Below, one piece after another: positions 1-5,777 of a stretch of 7,602 nucleotides of DNA. Where the stretch lies: NCBI GenBank assembly GCA_003559755.1, contig PWKM01000155.1:1-7602 (forward strand). The letters run 5' to 3'. Position 1 is the stretch's first letter. Each line of letters opens with the position of its first letter. The position numbers were made by a program, and so were the translations under genes. This DNA comes from Planctomycetota bacterium. Lineage in GTDB: Bacteria; Planctomycetota; PUPC01. Under the pieces are notes generated by a model, which worked only from the letters and a program-made list of their open reading frames with translations, was not told the origin of the DNA and made no database searches.

Positions 1-370
1 CGGTGACCCCCTCGACGTCCTTCGCCGGGTCGATCGCCTGCTGCAGCCGGGGGGCGTCCACCCCGTCGGGCAGCGGCATCTGGATAATCATCCCGCTCAC
101 CGAGTCGTCGGCGTTGAGCCGCTGGACGGCGGCGAGCAGCTCGGCTTCCGACGCGGTCGATTCGAGCTCGCACAGCTCGTAGCGGATGCCGACTTCATCG
201 CACGCCTTCTCCTGGAACGAGGCGTACATCTTCGCCCCCTTGTTCTCGGTGGCCAACAGGGCGACCAGCTTGACCTGCCGCCCGTCCGCCTCGAGCGCGG
301 CCACGTCCTTCTTCAGCCCGTCCTTAATGTCCTCGGCGATCGCCTCGCCGTCGATCAATTCTGCCGCCAT
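1..370 (-). CDS. folD: FolD-family methylene-THF dehydrogenase/cyclohydrolase, N-terminal 123 residues (cut by left edge)
   Basis: In the FolD family this cytosolic enzyme interconverts 5,10-methylene-, methenyl- and 10-formyl-tetrahydrofolate, feeding purine and formyl-Met synthesis. Only the catalytic N-terminal domain is in the window; the NAD(P) Rossmann domain lies beyond base 1. It opens MAAELIDGEAIAEDIK, a typical FolD start. It has the family tyrosine (Y49 in MYASFQEKACDEVGI), the folate-site motif IIQMPLP (Q97, equivalent to E. coli Q98) and DPAKDVEGV (residues 114-122). The start at 370 is preceded by AAAGGGG about 6 nt upstream. Two classical active-site positions differ from the family: the YxxxK lysine (E. 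coli K54) is Q53, and the second Asp of KDVDG (E. coli D121) is E120. The usual VGxxPAS stretch before the tyrosine is replaced by ATENKGAK. Family membership is secure, but full bifunctionality is doubtful. The gene lies downstream of the DUF4870 gene on the same strand with a 155-nt gap, so it is probably transcribed separately. Confidence 0.9.
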   Translation of the reverse strand, partial: MAAELIDGEAIAEDIKDGLKKDVAALEADGRQVKLVALLATENKGAKMYASFQEKACDEVGIRYELCELESTASEAELLAAVQRLNADDSVSGMIIQMPLPDGVDAPRLQQAIDPAKDVEGVT

Positions 371-430
371 ACGAAACCCCTTTCACGTATCCTGGCTTTT
401 TCTGCATCGATACTGCCTATGAGCGGGCGT

Positions 431-458
431 ATCTTACCAGACCGTGTCGGGAATTCAA
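431..458 (-). promoter_or_regulatory. Candidate sigma70-type promoter for folD
   Basis: On the minus strand there is TTGAAT (458-453), a 16-nt spacer, then TAAGAT (436-431). Each hexamer matches four of six consensus positions. It lies about 60 nt upstream of the folD start, inside the 155-nt gap between the DUF4870 stop and folD. It is called from consensus match and position only. Confidence 0.35.
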
Positions 459-525
459 GAAAGGCAGAGCGGGGGCGCAGGAACTGCCGGAGAGTAAGTG
501 ACCCTGCGAAGTGCTGCGGCCGCTC

Positions 526-915
526 TTACTTGAAGAACGGGATGGTGAGCGGGTACTTGAAGTCCACGCCGTTGTTGGTCTTGACCGCAGCCAGAATGGT
601 ATAGATCAGCCAGATGATGAGCACAATGGGCAAGAGGACAAAGCCGATAACGACAAATATCAGCATGCCGGCGACGAAACCGTAGATCGCCATCGAAATC
701 TGGAAGTTCAGGGCTTTTTTCCCCTCGCGGTCGACGAGCGCCGACTGGTCTTTCTTCACCAGCCACATGACCAGCGGGCCGATTATGTTCGCAAGAGGGA
801 TTCCTATAAACCCGCAAAGCCCGAGTAAATGGCACAGCATTGCCCAGGTGCGCTCCTGCTTGCTCGCGCCTCCGACGGGTGCGGCTTCGACTCCGGCCTG
901 ATCTTCCATGCCCAT
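526..915 (-). CDS. DUF4870 / Tic20-like small integral membrane protein
   Basis: This 129-residue protein of unknown function matches the DUF4870 family. A short polar, Ala/Gly-rich N-terminus (1-20) leads into the family signature ERTWAMLCHLLGL (21-33). A hydrophobic segment PLANIIGPLVMWLVKK (40-55), a loop DREGKKALNFQIS (62-74), two hydrophobic stretches (about 75-95 and 96-110) and the conserved end VKTNNGVDFKYPLTIPFF (111-128) follow. Three or four membrane spans are likely, in the cytoplasmic membrane. The start at 915 is chosen because AAGGAG (927-922) stands 6 nt before it. An in-frame ATG at 987 would add 24 residues but has no supporting ribosome site, and the predicted -10 at 953-958 lies downstream of it. 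Base composition is clearly lower in G+C than the neighbours (26/60 in bases 601-660). No partner is obvious; it is divergently arranged with polX and upstream of folD on the same strand. Family assignment is good; the biochemical role is unknown. Confidence 0.88.
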   Translation of the reverse strand: MGMEDQAGVEAAPVGGASKQERTWAMLCHLLGLCGFIGIPLANIIGPLVMWLVKKDQSALVDREGKKALNFQISMAIYGFVAGMLIFVVIGFVLLPIVLIIWLIYTILAAVKTNNGVDFKYPLTIPFFK

Positions 916-921
916 TTTCTG

Positions 922-927
922 CTCCTT
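922..927 (-). promoter_or_regulatory. Ribosome binding site that fixes the DUF4870 start
   Basis: AAGGAG on the minus strand is separated by 6 nt (cagaaa) from the ATG at 915. It supports this start over the in-frame ATGs at 987 (upstream) and 909 (downstream). Confidence 0.75.
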
Positions 928-952
928 ATAAAAAAGAACCGATTTGAGGAGA

Positions 953-981
953 AGTATACGCCACGACGCTCCGAAATGCAA
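953..981 (-). promoter_or_regulatory. Candidate sigma70-type promoter for the DUF4870 gene
   Basis: On the minus strand there is TTGCAT (981-976), a 17-nt spacer, then TATACT (958-953). The -10 matches five of six consensus positions and the -35 three of six. A start of transcription near 946 would give a leader of about 30 nt carrying the AAGGAG site. A second copy of TTGCAT lies just upstream (995-990), 14 nt from the first, and could be part of an operator. Confidence 0.5.
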
Positions 982-1082
982 GAACAATCATGCAATAATT
1001 CTGAAACGCGCAGGGATATCGTGCCCCCTGAAGACAATGGCGGTGGGAAGGCCGGGCTGCGATTGGGCGCCGGCGGGTTCGC

Positions 1083-1111
1083 TTGAATCATGGCCCGCCC
1101 GCCGATACGAT
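1083..1111 (+). promoter_or_regulatory. Candidate sigma70-type promoter for the polX operon
   Basis: There is TTGAAT (1083-1088), a 17-nt spacer, then TACGAT (1106-1111); each hexamer matches four of six consensus positions. A start near 1118 would leave a leader of roughly 27 nt before the polX ATG. The same TTGAAT -35 appears in the candidate folD promoter. It is called from consensus, spacing and position only. Confidence 0.4.
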
Positions 1112-1133
1112 TGATCCTGTTTCGACGGTTTGT

Positions 1134-1137
1134 GGAG
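1134..1137 (+). promoter_or_regulatory. Ribosome binding site that fixes the polX start
   Basis: GGAG lies 7 nt before the ATG at 1145. This favours 1145 over the in-frame ATG at 1130, which would overlap this site and has no purine-rich sequence ahead of it. Confidence 0.6.
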
Positions 1138-1144
1138 CGGGCGG

Positions 1145-2884
1145 ATGACCAACAAGGAGATCGCACAGCGGTTTGTCGAGCTGGCCGACCTGCTCGAGTT
1201 CAAGGACGAGAACGCGTTCAAGGTGCGTTCGTACCGGCGGGTCGCCCGGGTGCTGGAGGACCTGTCGGAGGACGTGGCCGAGCTGGCCGAGAAAGGCACG
1301 CTCGAGGACCTGCCCGGCGTCGGCGAGGCGACTGCGAAAAAGATCGCCGAGTACATCGAGACCGGCAGAATCCGCCGGCTCGAGGAAGCGCGGGAAGGGG
1401 TGCCCGAGGGGATCGCCGAAGTGCTCAGCATCCAGGGCGTCGGCCCGAAAAAGGCGGCGATGATGTTCAAAGAGCTGGGGATCGGATCGGTCGACGAGCT
1501 CGAGGAGGCGGCCCGCGAACACCGGCTGCGTGACCTGCCCGGAATGGGCGAAAAAACCGAGCAGAACATCCTGCGCGGGATACGCATCGCCCGCGGCGGC
1601 AGGGAACGGATGCGGCTGGACGTCGCCCTGGACGCCGCAGGGATGGTGATCGACCACCTCGAGGGGAAGCAGGGGCTGGTCGCGCGCATCACCCCAGCCG
1701 GAAGCTTGCGGCGGCGGCGCGAGACCATCGGCGATGTCGATCTCCTCGCCGTCGGAGACGACCCCGCCGCCATCATCGACGAGTTCACCTCCGGCCCCTA
1801 CGTCGCCGACGTGCTGCTCGCCGGCGAGACCAAGGCGAGCGTGATCGTCGAGGACGACCCACACCCGCAGGTGGACCTCCGGGTCGTCGATGCCGACGAG
1901 TTCGGCTCCGCCCTGCAATACTTCACCGGCTCGCAGGCCCACAACATCAAACTGCGGGGGCTCGCCAAGAAGCAGGAGATGAAGATCAGCGAGTACGGCC
2001 TGTTCAAGGGCGACGACCGGATCGCATCGGCGGAGGAAGAGGACATCTACCGGGCGCTCGACATGCCCCTCATCCCGCCCGAGCTGCGGGAGGACCAGGG
2101 CGAGATCGAGGCCGCGCTTGACGGCTCGCTGCCCGACCTCGTCGAGCCGGACGACATCCGGGGCGACTTCCACGTCCACACCGACTGGAGCGACGGGCGG
2201 AACACCATCGAGGAGATCGCCGAGGCGGCCCGCGAACGCGGCCTCCGGTTCGTCGCCATCACCGACCACAGCCGGACGCTCACCGTCGCCAACGGGTTGA
2301 CCGTGGAGCGGGTCCGCGAGCAGATCGAACAGATCGAGCGGGTCAACCGCTCGCTCTCCGGCCTGCGAGTGCTGACCGGCAGCGAGGTCGACATCCAGTC
2401 CGACGGCTCGCTCGACATGCCCGACGACCTGCTGGCCGAGCTCGACGTGGTCATCGCCGCCATCCACTCGGGCTTCAAACAGCCGCGCCGACAGATCACC
2501 GGCCGGCTCGTCGCCGCCGCCGAGCACCCCCACGTGGACATCATCGCACACCCCTCCGGCCGGCTGATCGGCCGGCGCGACCCGTACGACCTCGATGTGC
2601 CCGAACTCATCCGGGCCTGCGCCCGGACGGGCACCGCGCTCGAGATCAACGCCAACCCCGAGCGGCTGGACCTCACCGACGGGTACTGCCGAATGGCCAA
2701 GGCCCAGGGCGTGCGGCTCGCGATCGGGAGCGACGCCCACGGCGTCGAAGCGCTCCGGCTGATCGACCTCGGCGTAGCCGTCGCACGAAGGGGCTGGCTG
2801 GAGAAAGACGACGTCCTGAACACCCGCCCGGAACCACCGTTCCCCCTAAAACAGTCGGGCGGTTCGACCAAACCCGCAATATGA
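1145..2884 (+). CDS. polX: DNA polymerase X family protein with C-terminal PHP nuclease domain
   Basis: Bacterial PolX is a cytosolic gap-filling repair polymerase; its PHP domain gives 3'-5' exonuclease and, in studied members, AP-endonuclease activity. The 579 residues are close to the usual 570-580. Order of parts: an 8-kDa-type N-terminal helical domain (about 1-80, MTNKEIAQRFVELADLLEF); helix-hairpin-helix motifs LPGVGEATAKKI (56-67), IQGVGPKKAAMM (96-107) and LPGMGEKTEQNI (131-142); then the polymerase palm with GSLRRRRETIGDVDLL (186-201), giving catalytic D197 and D199, and a third Asp D244 in QVDLRVV. The PHP domain starts at about 340: HVHTDWSDG (H343, H345, D350), TDH (D374, H375), GSEVD (E414), H441, AHP (H469) and SDAH (D530, H532). 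All expected metal ligands are present, so both activities should be intact. It is the first gene of a head-to-tail run; the next begins 27 nt after its stop. The start at 1145 is chosen from its GGAG site and from homology beginning at MTNKE. Confidence 0.96.
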   Translation: MTNKEIAQRFVELADLLEFKDENAFKVRSYRRVARVLEDLSEDVAELAEKGTLEDLPGVGEATAKKIAEYIETGRIRRLEEAREGVPEGIAEVLSIQGVGPKKAAMMFKELGIGSVDELEEAAREHRLRDLPGMGEKTEQNILRGIRIARGGRERMRLDVALDAAGMVIDHLEGKQGLVARITPAGSLRRRRETIGDVDLLAVGDDPAAIIDEFTSGPYVADVLLAGETKASVIVEDDPHPQVDLRVVDADEFGSALQYFTGSQAHNIKLRGLAKKQEMKISEYGLFKGDDRIASAEEEDIYRALDMPLIPPELREDQGEIEAALDGSLPDLVEPDDIRGDFHVHTDWSDGRNTIEEIAEAARERGLRFVAITDHSRTLTVANGLTVERVREQIEQIERVNRSLSGLRVLTGSEVDIQSDGSLDMPDDLLAELDVVIAAIHSGFKQPRRQITGRLVAAAEHPHVDIIAHPSGRLIGRRDPYDLDVPELIRACARTGTALEINANPERLDLTDGYCRMAKAQGVRLAIGSDAHGVEALRLIDLGVAVARRGWLEKDDVLNTRPEPPFPLKQSGGSTKPAI

Positions 2885-2911
2885 CGGAAGCACAGCCAAA
2901 GGAGTGAGACG

Positions 2912-4732
2912 ATGGAGCAAGCGATAGACCGGCTCGTCCGATATCTCGTGTCGTGCGCGAAGGCGGTCGAGCAGGACGCCGACGAAATCCTGGCCCCGGA
3001 CCAGCCGACCGAGGGGTCGGGCGGCTTCGCCCACGAGAATTACAAGTACGGCGCCCACGTGCTGCTGGTCCTCTACAAACACCAGCATCCGGCGAACCCG
3101 TACTACGGGAAGCAGGACGCTCTCGACCTGTGCTTCCGGCTGTCGGACCACTGGCTCGCCCGCTGGGAGGAGACCCGGTGCGGCTTCGCCGAATGGCCGC
3201 CGCTCATGATCTGCCGGGGGCTCGACCTGCTCGGCGACGAGCTCGAGCCGGACCGGCGCGGGCGCTGGGAGCGGTTCGTCGAGTGGTTCGTCGAGTCCGA
3301 CCTCCGTAAGCCGTTCTTCTTCACCTCGCCCAACCACGAGGCGTGGCGGCTCGCGGTGACCGCGCTCGCCGGGCGACTGCTGGGCAAGCCGGAATGGGTC
3401 GAACTGGCCCGGTTCCAGACCCGGCAGTTGATCCGCTATCAGCACCGCGAGGGCTTCTGGGAGGAAGGCCGGCACCACGGCCCGTCGATGAAGTATAACG
3501 CCGTCCAGCTCGGGGCACTGGCGACCACCGCCGAGGAGACCGGCGACGACGCGATTACCGCCGCCGTGGCCCGGCTCGCCACGTTCATGGCACAGTGGTC
3601 GTTCCCCGACGGCGTCACCGTCGGGGCGTTCGACGGGCGCCAGAGCATGTCGCCCGGCTATTTCGGGATGCTCGCCCCCGGCCTCGACGTGGGCGAGAAC
3701 GGCGTCACCCACATCGAGCGGATCACCCAGTTCTGGGAAGACGCCGGGTGGCTCGACGAGCCCCGGGCGATCGGGCCGAGCAACTGGTACGCCCATTTCG
3801 GCATGCCGTTCCCCGCCGAGTCGCTCGTCTATTACTCGAAGCGGATGCGCCCGGGCGACGAGCCGGGGCCCGAGGTCGGCGACCTCCCGATGGACCGGCA
3901 CGGCGCCATCCTCGAGAGCCACAGCCCCTGCTTCGACGGGGTGCTCGCCCGCCGGGGGCCGTGGTGTACGGCCCTGTCGAGCCAGATATCCGACGTTCCG
4001 AAGGACGCCCTGTTCATCTATCGGCTGGAGCGCCAGAACCGCATCTCGCTGTGGCACGAGCGGGCCTCGGTCGTGGTCGGCGGCGGCCACAACCTGATCA
4101 CCGCCGAGCACCCGCTGTACAATGCCTGGGTCGATCCCGGCTACAGCTCCGAGCACGGCCAGAGCTACGCCGGACAGGACAGGGGCGAGGTGGGCAGCAT
4201 GCCGATGGCGCTCCGCCGCTCAAAGTATTATCCCCGGGCGGCCGCCGGCGAGGTGGACGGCCCCGCCGGGCGGCTGCGCCTGGATTTCGCACACGCCGCG
4301 TTCTACTTCGAGATCGAGCCGCAGGGCGACGTGGTGACCGTCCGGTACCGGTTCGACCAGCGACTGGCCCGGGAGCTCCGCGTCGCCCTGCAGTTGGTGC
4401 TCTGGCGCACGGCCTCCTGCCGCGTCGATGGCGTCGAGCTGGACGGCCCCCACGAGAAACAGGCCGCGTCGGTCGTCCCGGTCGAACGCGAGGTGAGCGT
4501 CGATTGCCCGCTGTTCGGCACGCGGGCCACGCTGGCCGTGCCCGAGGAGGGGGCGGCCCGCGTTCGGTTCCCCCTGTGGCCCGTCCGCAGCTACGACCGG
4601 TCGTTCCAGGAGTTCCCGGCGGACGTGGAGCATTTCGAGAGCTTCTTCGCCATGGCCCAGGTCGAGACGGTGTTCGAGGACCCGCCGGAGACCGGGGCCG
4701 GCGAATGGACGCTCCGGATCGGCGAGCGATGA
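2912..4732 (+). CDS. Cytosolic alpha/alpha-toroid plus beta-sandwich protein, polysaccharide-lyase-like
   Basis: I do not recognise the exact family of this 606-residue protein. Residues 1 to about 310 are helical and rich in W, H and Y: FAHENYKYGAHVLLVLYK (39-56), FTSPNHEAWRLAVTALAGRL (137-156) and REGFWEEGRHHGPSMKYN (179-196). The last recalls the helical domain of heparinase II/III-like and alginate-lyase-like enzymes, where conserved N, H, Y and R/E residues sit in the sugar cleft. Candidate catalytic residues are N141, H142, H188, H189, Y195 and N196. From about 325 to 560 the sequence turns beta-rich (HGAILESHSPCFDGVLARRG; LRLDFAHAAFYFEIEP; DVVTVRYRFDQRL), suiting a C-terminal beta-sandwich. 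No N-terminal signal peptide is visible, so it should act in the cytosol, unlike most lyases. AAAGGAG 7 nt before the ATG fixes the start. Its stop overlaps a 12-codon ORF that leads to the next gene. Alternatives are a GH-like (alpha/alpha)6 hydrolase or a non-catalytic relative. The substrate is unknown. Confidence 0.85.
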   Translation: MEQAIDRLVRYLVSCAKAVEQDADEILAPDQPTEGSGGFAHENYKYGAHVLLVLYKHQHPANPYYGKQDALDLCFRLSDHWLARWEETRCGFAEWPPLMICRGLDLLGDELEPDRRGRWERFVEWFVESDLRKPFFFTSPNHEAWRLAVTALAGRLLGKPEWVELARFQTRQLIRYQHREGFWEEGRHHGPSMKYNAVQLGALATTAEETGDDAITAAVARLATFMAQWSFPDGVTVGAFDGRQSMSPGYFGMLAPGLDVGENGVTHIERITQFWEDAGWLDEPRAIGPSNWYAHFGMPFPAESLVYYSKRMRPGDEPGPEVGDLPMDRHGAILESHSPCFDGVLARRGPWCTALSSQISDVPKDALFIYRLERQNRISLWHERASVVVGGGHNLITAEHPLYNAWVDPGYSSEHGQSYAGQDRGEVGSMPMALRRSKYYPRAAAGEVDGPAGRLRLDFAHAAFYFEIEPQGDVVTVRYRFDQRLARELRVALQLVLWRTASCRVDGVELDGPHEKQAASVVPVEREVSVDCPLFGTRATLAVPEEGAARVRFPLWPVRSYDRSFQEFPADVEHFESFFAMAQVETVFEDPPETGAGEWTLRIGER

Positions 4733-4767
4733 TCGCCGTCGCCGCCATTCGCCCGCAGAATCGATGA
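4729..4767 (+). other. 12-codon minicistron linking two genes by ATGA overlaps
   Basis: An ATG at 4729 overlaps the stop of the upstream gene (ATGA, TGA at 4730-4732). It opens MIAVAAIRPQNR and stops at TGA 4765-4767, which overlaps the ATG at 4764 of the next gene (again ATGA). The 31-nt gap is therefore fully spanned by a reading frame with stop-start overlaps at both ends, an arrangement compatible with translational re-initiation. No strong ribosome site precedes it, so it may be chance. It is not claimed as a functional peptide. Confidence 0.3.
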
Positions 4768-5777
4768 GGAAGACCGTGACAGGAGACGGCGTGCCCGAGG
4801 ACCGGCGGATCGGAATCACGACCACCGTTCCGGCGGAGATCATCTATGCCGCCGGGCTGGTGCCCGTCGATCTGAACAACCGGTTCATCACCGCACGGGA
4901 ACCGTCGAAACTGGTAGAGGACGCCGAACAGGCCGGCTTCCCGCGCAACATCTGTGCGTGGATCAAGGGCCTCTACGCGGCCGCCCGACGGGAGGGCATC
5001 CGCCGCCTGATCGCCGTGGCCAGGGGCGATTGCAGCAACACGCACGCGCTGGCCGAGATACTGGAGACCGAAGGCGTGGACATCATCGATTTCTCGTTCC
5101 CATACGGACGCGGCGAGGCCGAGCTCGACGCCGAGCTGGGCAAGCTGTGCGCCGCCCTGGGCACGAGCCGGCCGGCCGCCGAACGGGAGAAGCAGCGCCT
5201 CGACCGGTGTCGGGCGCCGGTGCACGAGATCGACCGGCTCACCTGGGAGGAACGGCGGGTGACCGGCGAGGAGAACCACCTGTGGCAGATCAACTGCTCG
5301 GACCTGCGAGGCGACCCCGAGGCGTTCGCCGCCGAGGCCGAGTCCTTCCTCGAGACCGCCGTCGCCCGCCCGCCGATGCCGCCCGGCGTCCGGCTCGGCC
5401 TCATCGGCATCCCGCCCATCTGCTCCGACCTGTACCGGACCCTCGAATCGCTCGGCGGGCGGGTGGTCTTCAACGAGATGCAGCGGCAGTTCAGCATGCC
5501 CTACCGGACCGGCTCCCTGGCCGAGCAGTACCGGCGATACACCTACCCCTACGACATCTTCTTCCGCCTGGACGACATCGAGCGGGAGATCGAGCGCCGG
5601 CGGCCCGACGCGATCATTCATTACGTCCAGAGCTTCTGTTTCCGGGGCATCCAGGACCGGCTGGTGCGCGCCCGGCTGAACCTGCCCGTGCTGACCCTCG
5701 AGTGCGACCGGCCGGGGCCGCTGGACGCCCGGAACCGGACTCGGCTGGAAGCGTTTATGGAGATGCTGGAAGCGTGA
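4764..5777 (+). CDS. 2-hydroxyacyl-CoA dehydratase-family (HgdB/FldB-like) Fe-S protein, stand-alone subunit
   Basis: This belongs to the COG1775 group, whose characterised members (HgdB, FldB, BcrB/C and double-cubane proteins) carry a [4Fe-4S] or larger cluster and do low-potential one-electron chemistry after ATP-driven activation. The 337 residues begin with the family hallmark GITTTVPAEIIYAAGLVPV (17-35). Cysteines that could hold the cluster are C64 (PRNICAWIKG), C90 (ARGDCSNTHA) and C292 (QSFCFRG), near the positions of the three family ligands. The end, LECDRPGPLDARNRTRLEAF (312-331), is also typical. It is shorter than HgdA/B (often about 400). No second subunit and no ASKHA-type activator (HgdC) is in the window. 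The start is uncertain: ATG 4764 has no Shine-Dalgarno but overlaps the minicistron stop, while GTG 4791 has AGGAG 5 nt ahead and begins closer to the conserved IGITTT. Its stop overlaps the next start (GTGA). The substrate is unknown; a thiolation or sulfur or electron-transfer role is as possible as dehydration. Confidence 0.88.
   Translation: MRKTVTGDGVPEDRRIGITTTVPAEIIYAAGLVPVDLNNRFITAREPSKLVEDAEQAGFPRNICAWIKGLYAAARREGIRRLIAVARGDCSNTHALAEILETEGVDIIDFSFPYGRGEAELDAELGKLCAALGTSRPAAEREKQRLDRCRAPVHEIDRLTWEERRVTGEENHLWQINCSDLRGDPEAFAAEAESFLETAVARPPMPPGVRLGLIGIPPICSDLYRTLESLGGRVVFNEMQRQFSMPYRTGSLAEQYRRYTYPYDIFFRLDDIEREIERRRPDAIIHYVQSFCFRGIQDRLVRARLNLPVLTLECDRPGPLDARNRTRLEAFMEMLEA
4781..4785 (+). 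promoter_or_regulatory. Ribosome binding site supporting an alternative GTG start
   Basis: AGGAG lies 5 nt before an in-frame GTG at 4791 of the dehydratase-like gene. It is the best ribosome site near this gene's 5' end, so translation may begin at 4791 (328 residues) rather than at ATG 4764. Confidence 0.45.

Noticed and set aside
465..500. Possible terminator hairpin GGCAG/CTGCC downstream of the DUF4870 gene
   Set aside because: Only a 5-bp stem with a loop of about 16 nt and an interrupted T-run (TTTCTT); too weak to call.
186..828. Small plus-strand frames at 186-422, 419-604 and 511-828
   Set aside because: They lie opposite folD and DUF4870, have no ribosome site or family motif, and overlap each other.
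916..987. N-terminal extension of the DUF4870 protein to ATG 987
   Set aside because: Adds residues outside the family; the -10 box lies inside it, and the strong AAGGAG serves the ATG at 915.
1088..2740. Long minus-strand open frame (550 codons) opposite polX
   Set aside because: Low-complexity P/G/V/D/R-rich translation with no recognisable domain. It mirrors the high-G+C codon bias of polX, whose motifs are complete.
2846..4156. Long minus-strand open frame opposite the lyase-like gene
   Set aside because: Shadow of G+C bias; no motif, no ribosome site, composition typical of antisense frames.
3595..4728. Arg-rich plus-strand frame within the lyase-like gene
   Set aside because: Frame shadow; only its last 12 codons (from 4729) are considered separately.
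4958..5773. Upstream extension of the flippase frame
   Set aside because: Out-of-phase reading of the dehydratase gene, Arg/Ala-rich; the real start is GTG 5774 at a GTGA overlap.
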